From NCBI GenBank assembly GCA_022495005.1, contig JAGYXB010000052.1, forward strand, positions 1-64,000: DNA of 64,000 nucleotides, read 5' to 3'. Both the position numbers and the translations under genes were made by a program. Below are positions 22,797 to 33,846 of the stretch, piece after piece; the first letter of the stretch is position 1, and every line of letters begins with the position of its first letter. Below the pieces are notes generated by a model, which was not told the DNA's origin, made no database searches, and saw only the letters and a program-made list of their open reading frames with translations. The DNA comes from Rhyacophila brunnea. Taxonomy: Eukaryota > Arthropoda > Insecta > Trichoptera > Rhyacophilidae.

Positions 22797-23732
22797 ATAC
22801 TGCATTCAATCACTGTATCAAATCAGACTGTTAACAAGTCATTGTCTAAATCTAAAACTTAATGTGCTATATATATTATATGAATTACCTTCTAATAAAA
22901 TCAGTTTAAATATAAAAGATGTTTATATGAAAATGATCCCGATATTCTATAACACTCCGTCGTTTCTTGTATACCTTTTATTATATTTTATATAATCTAA
23001 TATATTTTAATAAAAAAATGATATGCATATGAACACCCTGCATTTTCAACCGTGACCTCTCTCAAAGTTTGGTTAACCCCCGATAAAAATGCACCCCAGT
23101 TCTTTGCCCTGAAATACGCAACGTTTTAGAAAAATATATCGGACTGTTCTCGCAAATAACGTCCAGATTAGAATATTTAGTGTGGTAATATTCAAACTAA
23201 ATCGACCGTAAGTGCCTTCGATACTATAGAAATTTTATTGAAACCTTCATAACATTTTATAAGAATATGAAGTTACCATGAATGTAATAAATTGCATAAT
23301 CATTGTGATAAGTACATATTATTATCGTTTATTAGTTTATTGTACAAGCAATCAGAGAGGTTTTTAACTGCAGAAGGCTGCCATACCGTGATACTTTAAC
23401 ACCCTGTTGTCACAACAAACATCTTCTGAAAAAATCTATATACCTAGGTATTAATTGAAACATAATGCAACATGTATTAGGTACTAATTCATCATAGTTT
23501 AATTACAGCGCGGCCAATTTTGTCCGCTTCAATGAGACATTGACAACTGATTGAAACAATTCATATTTACACAATTGAGTTGCCTAGAATCATAACTCAC
23601 ATATTCCAAAAATCGAGTTTTGAGATAATCGCAAAAAACTACCACAGCACTGTTTTTTGTAATAAGAAGAAAAATACTATTGAACTCCCTTGAATATTAA
23701 TGAGTGAGTGAGTCGACTTACATTTTTTTTAA
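22797..23732. other. Intergenic DNA, nothing recognised
   Basis: A+T-rich, no motif-bearing open frame; a 74-codon plus-strand frame at 22771-22995 is hydrophobic and A+T-driven. Confidence 0.5.
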
Positions 23733-24205
23733 TATCATCATCATCAGCCGGGGTCAATCCACGGCTGGATGAAGACCTCCCCAAGCTTCTTCCAACTCTC
23801 TCGGTTCTGTGTCGTTCATTGCCACGTATTTCCACCGAACTTTATCAGTTCATCAATTCAGCAGCTTTTAGGGCGACCCTGTTGCCGTTTCGTGCCCATT
23901 GGGTACCATTGGAAGACGGCATTTGTCCAGCGGCCGTCTTTTCGGTGAGCAATGTACCCCGCCCATCTCCATTTCAGCTGTTTTGCAACGTCTATTACAT
24001 CGCGTACTCCTGTCTGCTTCCTAACCCATTCATTTATCTTACGATCCTTTCGCGTGATGCCCAACATACAACTCTCCATGCCTCGCTGTGCGACTCTTAG
24101 CCTTTGGACATCTCTCGTGTTGAGGGTCCACGTCTCGCAGCCATACGTGAGCACGGGCAGCACACATTGGTTGAACACCCTACGCTTAAGATATAATGGT
24201 AGGTC
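23733..24205 (-). pseudogene. 3' end of RTE-like LINE reverse transcriptase ORF
   Basis: Read on the minus strand: FNQCVLPVLTYGCETWTL, then QLKWRWAGYIAH, DGRWTNAVFQWYPMGTKRQQ and GRPKSC, followed (after a frameshift near 23858) by the terminal segment with WQ..T.DRESWKKLGE and the end at about 23733. These are the conserved thumb and C-terminal motifs of RTE-type ORF2. The minus-strand end has a (GAT)n-type tail (TCATCATCATC on the plus strand). Truncated at its 5' end. Confidence 0.82.
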
Positions 24206-24999
24206 ATTCTTGAAGATACTATTCAGACGTCCGAAAAGTTTTTTAATATATTATAATCTATATAATACTTTTAAGGCTGCGCACACTGAGAAATAGAACT
24301 CCCTGATTGGTTAGAAAGGCCTTGATGACAGAACTCACATTATTCATTGAAAAATAATTATGACTTCTGACACCATCAGTCAACTTTGTCAATAATTTCC
24401 ACATGGTTTAAAAAAGTGACTTTGGTAACTAACTATTTTTATTTGAATAGATTAATGGCTTTAGAATCACTAAGTATATTATTTAACTCAAAAATTACAA
24501 AATGTGAGTTTTAACTCTAAGCGACTCAATTATTGTTGACAAGTAATGTACATATTTATTATTTAATAAACCATTTGAATACGTGTATTAATTAAGGCGC
24601 TAAGTACCAAAATAATAGAAACTGACATTTTTATAGAAAAATGTTCTACATACCAATGCCAATAACTTCAACTATAGTCTAAGTGCCTCAAGCAAGTCAA
24701 AAAAATACAGCAAAATAATTAAACCTGTCGACGTTGTAAGTCCGTTGGCGTGTTTTATTTATAATGGTGTAAGTAGCACTGCAGTGGTCAACGGCATTCA
24801 ATATAAAATAGCTGTTGATGGTGTGTTGACACTTGCGAGTTCTTAATACCTAAAATTATAGAAGCTGCCGTGATTGCTTCGCACTGTAAAATTACATTTT
24901 TCAAAAGGTCTACTTCATGAAATTTTACTGCAATGACTCGGTATTTTGTAACTACAGGCAATACTACTTTTTGGTACTTAGAGCCTTATTTAATACACG
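24206..24999. other. Intergenic DNA, nothing recognised
   Basis: No open frame with motifs, no terminal repeats seen. Confidence 0.5.
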
Positions 25000-25205
25000 T
25001 ATTCATTTATTGAACAAATAATTCACATTATTTCAGAATGTAGCATTTTACACAATATTGAAGATACAGAATTTGAAAATACCTCAGAGATAAAACCTAG
25101 GTACTAAAAAAAATAAAAAATAAAAAATACGATGTCCTACGGGATTTGAGCCTCTAACCACTGGATTCGCGCCAATATGCTTTAACCAATTAAGCTACTC
25201 TCAAA
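25000..25205 (-). repeat. tRNA-derived SINE-like repeat, minus strand
   Basis: Body words AATAATTCACAT and GTAGCATTTTACAC match other copies. The end at 25130-25205, read on the minus strand, gives TAGCTTAATTGGTTAAAGCA (A-box-like) and GGCTCAAATCCCG (B-box-like). The tRNA-like fold is degenerate, so a SINE head and not a tRNA gene is inferred. Confidence 0.6.
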
Positions 25206-26055
25206 CTACTTCTAAACAATACATAGCTTTACTTACCTAAGATTCATAACCACCAATAATAATGATGAGCTTTCAGAAATACAACAATCTTACGACAGCA
25301 GTGATATACTTACATATTTTTTTATTTTCTGTGTTTCAATCAAAAAATTACCACAAAAATACAAAAATTACCACTGCACAAAAAGATAATAACATGCTGA
25401 GTGTTAGAAAAACAATCTACGCGACGCATGTCTTACCTCTATACTAAACCTGGTCTCACATCTAAACTCGTCTCGACACCAACACGTCGAATATGTCGAT
25501 GTGATTTTGTTGGTATTAGGGAAATGCCGCAACTATAAATGCTTTGCCTATGTTCTGATTCAGCCTTGATAGGGGAACTATATATTATGTACTTTATTTT
25601 TTATAACTATGTTCCTAAACAATATCAACTTGTGAATGTCTAATACTTCCATAATAATATGATTTTAAATAAATGAAAATTACACGTTCAGTCAGGGTTA
25701 TTTCAGATGAGACGTGTAATATGATCACATTAATTATATCATAGCAATGCCTCTTAATCTAAATCAACAGTCGTCAAATGTATTGAACTAGACTCCAGTT
25801 CAATACTAGAGTATCTACAATATTTCAATTATAAGCATTCCACTTCCATTCCACGATTAAACCTGACTTACGGTTTGTATGGATTAATTGAAGCATAGCG
25901 TGCATTAACAGATCAAATGACATATCCATATTAAATAAGGAATTTTGAAACAGGTAAATATTATAGATCCATGTTATTTAGAGAGTTTTGTGTTAAATTC
26001 CATTGTTCCAATTCCAAAAATATTTAATATGAGACACAACTTTATTAAAAAATAA
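25206..26055. other. Intergenic DNA, nothing recognised
   Basis: A+T-rich; the 61-codon frame at 25262-25447 has no motifs. Confidence 0.5.
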
Positions 26056-26534
26056 TTACAAGATAAAAAGCACTTTTTATATACAACGTTTTTATTTTTT
26101 CTATTGAATTATTATGCTCAATCTCAATATGCTCAAACTTGTACTTGATATGAAGCAAATAAAAAACAAACAAATATAGAATACTGAAATGTCATTTTGA
26201 CATTTAATTTTGATTTCCATAGTAACGCACGTATATATTAATATTTTTTTTTGCTAGGACCACCCCCTTAGCAATCAATAATAGTCGTTTACTTTTTACG
26301 GATTTTTCTGAAATAACTTTACATACAAAACAGAATTAACTGAAAATGAATTCAATTCTGCTTAAAGATGGCTGAAGGTATTAAAAGAATGCATTGGCAT
26401 CGTGTTCTGATAAATATTCTAAAAGTTTTAAATGTCTAGCTAGTCGGGAAGTTAGTTAAAAATCGATTGCAAGATTTGTATTGGACAAACAACTACTGGA
26501 CAAACAAGAATATGAGCTAATAAAAACGTTGTAA
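26056..26534 (+). mobile_element. Mobile element family G, copy 3
   Basis: Begins TTACAAGATAAAAAGCAC and ends AACGTTGTAA; collinear with 8920-9337. The internal palindrome is damaged here (TTGCTAGGACCACCCCCTTAG). The GAATGCATTGGCATCGTG and CTAGCTAGTCGGGAAG blocks are strongly conserved among the three copies. Confidence 0.75.
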
Positions 26535-26937
26535 TAATAATATATCAGTTTCACGAAAGACCTTTTTCATATTATTCACATATTATATAATATAATATTA
26601 TATTATAGTAACATATTTTTGGTAAAACTTTCTATTGGCCTAAACAATAAACTGATGATGTTTGAGAAACTGAAAAATGTCTGTATTTGCGTTTCAATCA
26701 ACAAACTATACTGTACATAACATATATTTTTTGAGACTTTCACAGTTTTTTGTTATGGTAATAGATTTTTGGGTTACCATCGCGTGTTCTTCCTCCTTCT
26801 TTACTCGACGTTTTTTCGACAAGCAGCGTTCGCATTTATACACCTTACAGTACACTTCAATACATTATTTCTTGAGAATGGCCTTTGTAACGAGCTTGAA
26901 ACGTCGAGACAACAAACTCAAAAATCAATTATGAGGA

Positions 26938-27300
26938 TCTATTCACTACTAGATGAAAAACATTCCAAGCCGATTCCACTGCTTTGTGCTGTGCATTGCC
27001 AATTGCCTACTAAAAAAAATCACTATTACATAGATCCTGTGGTCTCTAGGTCTTCTTTTCAGAAGTTTTCTACCTCTCAACATAGATTTGTCCAGCGACT
27101 ATCTCTTCTTCGACCGATGTAGGTACCCAGTCCATTTCAATTTGAGGTTTTACGTCTTTATGCGCTATGTCCAACATGCACCTCACCATACCATGCCGTG
27201 CCACCCCGCTTCTGGGTCTCTCTTCCTTGTACTGAGGGTTTATGTTTTGCACCCTTACGTGATTACTGAAACCACATACTAAATTGAACACTGCGTTTTA
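26938..27300 (-). pseudogene. Highly decayed RTE-like LINE fragment
   Basis: On the minus strand the order of weak matches (FNLVCGFSNHVRVQN, VARHGMVRCMLDIAHKD, QIEMDWVPTS) follows the intact motif order of the 23.7-kb copy (TYGCETW..., AQRGMESCMLGITRKD, LKWRWAG). Many frameshifts and substitutions; an old copy. Confidence 0.55.
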
Positions 27301-27903
27301 GGTCTTAGACTTTGTTCTGCGAATCATTTTTCATCATACTATATACACCTGTTGTCTACTATATAAGTACCTACTTGTTTATAATATGCAATGTATATTA
27401 CATTAAAAGTATAATGCACGTGTTGACAAAAAAATATCCTGAAAAGCAGATAAATATTTTAGGTATAAAAATGTTCACCGATCTTAAAAGACCTTTTTTC
27501 ATTTTCGACGTATGTCTGCCTTTATTATAATACAAATTTCTGATGGTTATTATCTTAAAATCACGAAAGAGTTGATTGATTTATGAACACATAAAAGCGT
27601 CTAATTATTTAATTAAATCAAACTTTAAGGGGGGAATAACCTAACCGATTTTTTTTAAGCGGTACATGTTCAAACACGCGCGTTAACATCATTTTACTCC
27701 CTATTTTAATTATACTTTGTCAATTTATGGCTACGGCCGTATGTTGTAGCTTAACCACTGGGGAATGCCAAAAGAAATGGCGTATTTCAAAAAAACACTA
27801 CCTTATTCTTAGGTCAATAAATTTTTTTTTTGTGATTTTACCGAGGCTTTGACTGCGACTCGCTGTCATATCGCCTCTTCTCTTCTAGAAGGGGATCCGT
27901 CGA
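27301..27903. other. Intergenic DNA, nothing recognised
   Basis: Includes a 72-codon A+T-rich frame (27312-27530) without motifs and an unassigned stretch at about 27630-27810. Confidence 0.45.
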
Positions 27904-28440
27904 TCAGGTCCTCACTCCTATTCTGTTAAATAACTTTACAATTTTGCCTAGCTCTTCCGTCTTACCCTTCAATTCGTCGACATTCTTATAGATATCTGCA
28001 ATTCGCAGCTGTACTCTGTGAATTTCATATTTGGGGCATTGCAGTGCTATATGTACAATGTCCTCTAAAACATGACATTCATCGCAGAGCTGCGATTCGC
28101 TTCTTCCCATGGGGACATCAAATCTTTTGCCCATGGTGTGCCCTGTTCTTAGCCTCAGTATTAACTTAAGCTCATTCCTCGTCAAAGAAGACTCTACAAA
28201 CCAGGGCACCTCTCGTGGTGATGGTAGAATTGATTTACTCCATTTCCCCTTTTCTAATGATGCCCTATGGTGAAAATCTATCCACATACTATGGCAAATT
28301 TTTTTTATAGCCTCATTCCAGTCCAGGTTTTCTGGTATCCACTGATGTGGTACCCCTGAATGGCCGGCTTCCTTTGCCAGATCATCTGCCCTTTCATTTC
28401 CCTCAATGCCCATGTGCGATGGGATCCATTGAAGGCATAG
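27904..28440 (-). pseudogene. LINE ORF2 C-terminus with RNase H end and CCHC-like motif
   Basis: The minus-strand frame starts inside an RNase H domain: LQWIPSHMGIEGNERADDLA carries the closing His and Asp residues of that fold. It is followed by SSLTRNELKLILRLRTGHT and the Cys/His motif CDECHVLEDIVHIALQCP, the usual tail of Jockey/I-group non-LTR retrotransposon ORF2 proteins. About 178 codons are open to a stop at 27904. The 5' part, including the reverse transcriptase, is missing. Relatively well preserved compared with other LINE ends in the window. Confidence 0.85.
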
Positions 28441-29273
28441 GTCAATAATTATTATAAAGCAATCATTATTCGTAAGATGTTTATCACACTTGAATGGTCA
28501 AAGACATAGCTTATAATTAGTATCTTTAGAATTATCTTCAAATGTGTTAATCTTGCCCATTTTTTGAATAATAAAATGCCTAATTCTTGTCAAATTTGGG
28601 ATCACAGAGATTATCAATATAATTTTTTATCGTAAATATTTCACTATAATAATGTCGATATAAATTATACTGATGGTTTTATAAATGTGTTTAAAAATTA
28701 ATAAATGTAAAAAATCTTAACACCACTGCACATTTATGTACTGAAATATGACTATATTCTAAAACATTAGAGCGAGAGGTTTAAAAGAATAATATTTTAT
28801 GTAATAAAAATACTTTATGCAGTCATCAAATGTTTAAAATAAATATAACGGATAATAGCGCTTTAAAATTATATAAATAGATTATATAAAACGTTTAAGG
28901 TATGTCCAGTAGAGGTGAGTTGGAAATACTGTCACAAGTTTGTGTACTTAAGTTTCGGATGAAACTACCCATACTAAGTATTTGTTGCCCAATAAACTTG
29001 TTTCAAGAAACTTGAAACGTATTAGATGTTCGATGCGAGCGAGCGAGATATCATGATACACGTATGTCTAGCCGTGATATTATACTCAACTGTCATTGTT
29101 CTCCCTTTCTCCTCTGTTGTAAAGTTGGTATAGTGAAGGACAGAAATGGTCACGTGTTCGTTTTATAGGATACTTTTGAGTTCGCCTTAGGGTTTTAGGT
29201 TTCAGAGTTTTTGGTTTGTTGAGTATGAAACTTTATCGAGTCCAGGAGTTCGACGCATGGTATGAGATCTCGC

Positions 29274-29694
29274 CAGTGTTGCCAACCGTACTATAATTAT
29301 AGTATTTGTACTATAATTTTGGTCCGCGTACTATGTACGATATAAAATAGGTATAGTACGCCCAAAATACTATAATTTTGAAAATCGTACTATAATTTTA
29401 TATAAAAGTACTATAACTTTGCATTTGCCATTTCGCAATCGAGTGGTCTTCGAAAATTTGGAAATCTGCGGCCCGCGGCGAAATATTTTTCCCAAAAAAA
29501 ACGAGCCGACCATGAAAATTTGGGAACCTGCGGCCCGCGGCGAAATATTTTTCCTAATAAAAACGAGCCGACTATGAAAAATTGGGAAAATTTTCATTTT
29601 CAACAGATGACAACGCGTACTATATTTTATCTCCAAATACTATAATTTTGGAGGCTCTGTACTATAATTCCACTTTTAAAATATGGCAACACTG
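29274..29694. mobile_element. hAT-like MITE with subterminal TACTATAATTTT repeats, nested
   Basis: Perfect inverted ends CAGTGTTGCCA/(T)GGCAACACTG and a perfect 8-bp duplication GATCTCGC (29266-29273 and 29695-29702). The word TACTATAATTTT or a close variant occurs about eight times, five in the left 140 bp and three in the right 80 bp. The middle holds a 62-bp tandem repeat (29452-29595) with GCGGCCCGCGGCG. Subterminal repeats of this kind serve as transposase-binding sites in hAT elements; that role is inferred here. Confidence 0.9.
29452..29595. repeat. 62-bp tandem repeat, two and a third units
   Basis: Units begin GAAAATTTGG at 29452 and 29514, with a third partial start at 29576. Each full unit has TGCGGCCCGCGGCGAAATAT and ACGAGCCGAC. 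The two units differ at only a few positions. Confidence 0.9.
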
Positions 29695-30204
29695 GATCTC
29701 GCCGACCGCTAGCTAGTTCGTAGTCTTGCCACGTATGAAATCATCGCCTCGGCGTCGCGACTCGCGTATGTTTAGTATGCGACGGGTTTTAATTTTAGTT
29801 TTAGTTGAGTAAGACATTTACATCGAATTGACGTCAGTCGCAAGCCGGAATAACGGAGTTCTGATAACTCTAACTGACTACGCGTTTATCTGGTTTCGTC
29901 ACGTCAAGTTTCTCGATTTTTTAGTGTTATAATTGTAATTTGTAAACATAAACTGAATTCAAATTATATGCGTGATTGTATAAATGGATAACTACTGAAA
30001 CATGAGTGACTAGCGCCACAGTTCCAGCTGTACCTGTCTCGAAAATGGGACATTTCAAAAAGCCGACGTATTTTTAACGATTCTATTAAAGCTGATATTT
30101 CAAATACTAGTAAGTATTTTGGAACAAGTTTAGATACCAAGTATTTTTTTTTACTGGTAGTAAGTATACTTAGTCTTCAAAATCGACCAGTTTTCCCACC
30201 TCTA

Positions 30205-30785
30205 ATGTCCAGGATCATGCTTTGAAAATAGAACAAAAGCTCCGTTTTGACCCACGCTGAGCACGTCCGCCCTTAAGAATGTCAAAAAATATACCGATAA
30301 TAATTTGATTTTCTAGTTCAATGAAACCGCTTGTTAATATGTAATGAATCCGCAATAATTTTCAGTTCATAAAATTAATTTTCCGGGAATTTTCCATAAT
30401 TTTATAAATTATCGAAGGTAATTCAATAATTTTAGGAGCAAATGAACGTGGGTCAAGTTCATGTTAATAAAATGTGGTTACTTTAATTATTATGGAACAA
30501 GCACGTTTGGTACAAATAACTTAATTTATTTGGGTGGAATTTATTCGGGTACTTTGAACAGAGAGCACACTTTTGGATTGGGTTATACTCATAAGTTACA
30601 AAGGAAGGAAATTCAGAATACGTGTAATAAAGTATTCGTTTTTGTACAGTTGATTAAATTTTTTGATAGCATTCACAAAGTAATTAAAATTTGAGTTATT
30701 AGTGGGATTGCCCGCCAAAATGCGTCAAGGACCAGTAAAATTCGTGATTTACCAAAGTTCTCAGTATTAATACTATCGACCGAAG
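30205..30785. other. Intergenic DNA, nothing recognised
   Basis: A 77-codon plus-strand frame at 30461-30694 has no motifs. No terminal repeats seen. Confidence 0.45.
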
Positions 30786-30925
30786 GTACTTGATGGAATT
30801 TGAATTTAAATTCTAGTGGATTTAAGTTTTGTACTATTTCATTTGAGTCGTTGGCGAAACCCGGGTCGCAAAAAACGACTCAAATGGAATAGTACAAAAC
30901 TTAAATCCATTAGAATTTAAAATTC
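30786..30925. repeat. Foldback made of two inverted family E ends
   Basis: Arms 30802-30852 and 30874-30925 are inverted copies with about two mismatches and one gap, separated by 21 bases carrying GGCGAAACCCGGGTCGC. The arms are the same terminal sequence (GGATTTAAGTTTTGTAC...) found at the end of the 6.5-7.1-kb and 36.4-kb repeats. Confidence 0.88.
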
Positions 30926-31234
30926 TCAGTATTGTTGGATTGGTAATCATAAGAAAGTTCGTCTTCTCAACATTGGCATAGTGAAAGATACTTGCTAAAA
31001 ACTCTTGTTTAAATCAGAGCTGGAATCCTGACAAACCTGCACCGGAACCAAAACCCCTTAAAATTAACGTGGTTCCACGGGTCCCATTATTCTATACTTA
31101 TTACATATAATATTAAAAGAAAAAAAATAAACTGAACCAATTCATGAAATTGAGCTCTATTAAATATTTGCACTTACACAAACCAAGCCCGCGACTTATT
31201 TTTTTTTTTTTTTAATTGTTAATAACCATGTCCC

Positions 31235-31395
31235 TGATTTTTCGTACAAGGTGGTTGTTAGTAATTTCGAACAATCACAAACACCTGGGCTCTTAGAAAA
31301 TATATAAATATTGTGTCTTCACCAGATCAAGCCCAGACCTCCCGGATTGAAGGCCAGCGCCTTTCGCACTTCACCACGAGAGCCACCCGCGATCG
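31235..31395 (-). repeat. SINE-like repeat with tRNA-like head, minus strand
   Basis: Minus-strand sense gives GTGGCTCTCGTGGTGAAGTGC (A-box-like) and GGTCTGGGCTTGATC (B-box-like). The adjoining GGGCTCTTAGAAAATATA matches 13085-13290. Confidence 0.55.
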
Positions 31396-31439
31396 AATAT
31401 TGTAAGAGCCATCAGTTAAAATTTATCGCAATTAGATAG

Positions 31440-31680
31440 GATAGTATTGTGGTCAATGTGCGTGGGCACAAATCCCGAGAGACGCAGGTTCGATTCCTAC
31501 TGGGCGTCGTATTATACATTTACTGAGAAGTGTTATGTATGTTATTAAACTATTTCTTTTATTCAATGAATAATTCACAAGATTTTGAGAATGTAACATT
31601 CCACATAGGTATTGAACATACATGACTTGCAAACATCTCAGATAATATTTATACCCACTAGAAAAAATCATATTTGAAAA
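31440..31680 (+). repeat. SINE-like repeat with tRNA-like head
   Basis: TAGTATTGTGGTCAATGTGC and CGCAGGTTCGATTCCTAC read as A- and B-boxes. The TACTGGGCGTCGTA end matches 15892-15908. It is followed by a body block (ATTCAATGAATAATTCACAA) shared with 15.7, 25.0 and 52.8 kb and ending at CTAGAAAAAATCATATTTG. Confidence 0.62.
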
Positions 31681-31786
31681 ATATACTAAGCTCGACGGGG
31701 AGGAAGTTATGTATGCTCAATTATGCATGTTAAATAAATCGTTCTTAAATATCAGTAGATATATGTTCTTATTGTGCCGGCATCCC

Positions 31787-31908
31787 TTAATTATTATGTA
31801 ACTGTTCTCACGTCAATATTTTTAACGTTATTTTTCCAGACACCCCTTTAATTATTTAACTGTTCCCTCGCGAATATTTTTGACGTTCTTTTTTCAAACA
31901 GATTCAGA
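31787..31908. repeat. Diverged tandem duplication of about 62 bp
   Basis: TTAATTATTATGTAACTGTTC...AATATTTTTAACGTT and TTAATTATTTAACTGTTCCC...AATATTTTTGACGTT stand head to tail, each followed by TTTTTCCAGACA or TTTTTCAAACAG. Confidence 0.6.
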
Positions 31909-31942
31909 CGCTCGTCGGACAAAAAATTACGTGTAACAGATT

Positions 31943-32191
31943 TTGTCGCTTGGACGGGATCCTAACGGGAAAACGTGTGAATATGCAAATTTAACATCAG
32001 AGTGGGTAAACAGTGCCATTGTCGCTTGTCGGGAACTTTTTCGTTGCTCTCTTCCGGAACTCTGGCACAATTTCAATATTCCTAAATGTTTAACGGGACA
32101 AAATGAATTTGTTCACCCCAATATTTCCCAGACACATATTTCACATTTTACTGCTATTGCGACACGTCTCTTTGCGACGATTTTGATGTAA
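31943..32191 (+). other. Unassigned open frame, 82 codons
   Basis: More balanced composition than its flanks and amino-acid use that looks protein-like (SEWVNSAIVACRELFRCSL), but no family recognised. It lacks an obvious promoter or splice context and follows the tandem duplication at 31.8 kb. Possibly a relic of an exon or a transposon; chance cannot be ruled out. Confidence 0.2.
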
Positions 32192-32609
32192 TTTTTTCGT
32201 TTTTAAGTGGCTAGAAACCTTTTCAAAATTTATAAACCTTCATAATTATCTAAAGTGAACACTTCACTTACCAGAGGCACCTTGCTCATAAATAGAAAGC
32301 TTGCAATTTGAGATTTTTATTGATAATTTTCATTTCAATACTGATCTAAAACAAAAAAAGATAATGTCTATTTAAAATCAACGAAAAACTTTATAAATGG
32401 TGAATTCCCCATTCGCTGCGGACCTTTTAATTGATATTTAATTAAGCACCACATTTAAATAACATGCTAAGTATATCTAATGGCCACCTGGTGGGCAACA
32501 CACCAGTTGTGTTGGACGCAGCGAATAGGAATCAATCCTATCTTAGTACATATTACTCATAAATTTATGAATATGTTTATCATTAAAATTTAGTTTATAA
32601 ATTGTCACA

Positions 32610-32894
32610 ATCAATCGCTGTAGAGCGGACCATTATAATCTTGCCTCATCCCTGGCTCGCTTGGGTATAATAAATGACCCTGGGTGCCAGTGCGGAAGTG
32701 AGATTGAAGATGTTAATCACGTTGTTTGGCAATGTCCTCTGTACGATAACCAGAGACAGCGGCTTCTTAAATATCTACGTAAACAAAAGTACCAATTGCC
32801 TCTGGATCTTGCGATATTTTTGGCTCAGCCGAATATCAAGGCGTTCCAGTCTGTCCAAGTGTTTCTGAGAGAGTGTGGCCTACAAGTTTAAATT
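32610..32894 (+). pseudogene. C-terminal end of a LINE ORF2
   Basis: Reads DHYNLASSLARLGIINDPGC, then CGSEIEDVNHVVWQCPLYD, the C-terminal Cys/His motif of Jockey/R1-group ORF2 proteins, ending at TAA 32889-32891 and followed by a T-rich 3' untranslated stretch. Only the last 90 or so residues survive. Confidence 0.75.
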
Positions 32895-33846
32895 GTTTTT
32901 GTTTTTTTTTTCTCTCCTGTAAATTTGTATTTTAATAAATGTATGAGTAATTATTGTAATACTATGTATTATCATTGTATGTTTTAAAGTAAAGCTAAAT
33001 AAGACTCAATTGAGACTTTGTAGCTTAATAAGAAAAAAAATATTTTATAAAAATTTCTCTAATGCAGCAAACGTATTTTTGTATAACTCATGGTTTTAAT
33101 ATACTTACTTATGTATTTAAAAAAAACTTGAAATTTGAAATCCTTTTTATTTATATCAAATCTGATTTCGGCATGGTCACAATATTGAAGCTCTATTATT
33201 ATCATTGTGTCTAAATCTACCACTCCTCCAATTCTACCAATAGACTCCATTTCACGTCCAACAGAGTAAATATAAATATAATCTGAACATTGTTTCTATA
33301 GATATAAATGATCAACGTTTCGGTTTCAGAACCATTATCAAGACTAACTTATTTTTTTCCGAATCATCATTTTGTTACATGTATTACAATGTATTCACCA
33401 GAATCTCCGAAATCCAGCAACAGTAGACAAGTTTATATATCCGGGATCGATCATTAATGGAAAGCTTCCTTTACTAACCCTCCCCCCCTCCATTTAATTA
33501 ATAAAACAATATCATCCATATTTATAATAAATTCGGGTTTTTATATTCAGACAAATTATAAAAATTTAAATAATTAACGGATTGAGTGAATCTAAAATGC
33601 AAAATGACTTGCGGCGTATTTAATCACCCAATTCACTTTCATATAATATACTTCCGTCTATAATAATTTATATACAAGCCAAAAAGTTTTCTCAAGTGCC
33701 TAATTAATTGTGAAGATAGCTTAAATAAAATTATACCAATTAAATTTCTATCACAATTCAGTAACCAATTAATATGGTATAAAACGTTTTCGAAATATTA
33801 TTTAGACATGGTTTCAATTATGGTGTATTTTCTTTCCAGCATAAAG
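32895..33846. other. Intergenic DNA, nothing recognised
   Basis: The first 100 bases are probably the LINE 3' untranslated region. The remainder is A+T-rich with no motif-bearing frame. Confidence 0.45.

Larger units (their letters stand above)
28910..30204. mobile_element. Mobile element family D, copy 2, with 8-bp target duplication
   Basis: Ends TAGAGGTGAG and CACCTCTA are inverted and bounded by a perfect 8-bp duplication ATGTCCAG (28902-28909 and 30205-30212), as for hAT-type movers. Outer 150-300 bp match 22255-22796 in reverse. It carries a second 8-bp-TSD element at 29274-29694. No transposase frame is recognisable. The block 29700-29900 is richer in G+C and unexplained. Confidence 0.85.

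Noticed and set aside
23708..24100. 130-codon plus-strand frame
   Set aside because: Antisense of the RTE-like reverse transcriptase.
29452..29595. CRISPR-like array
   Set aside because: Tandem units without spacers, inside a eukaryotic MITE.
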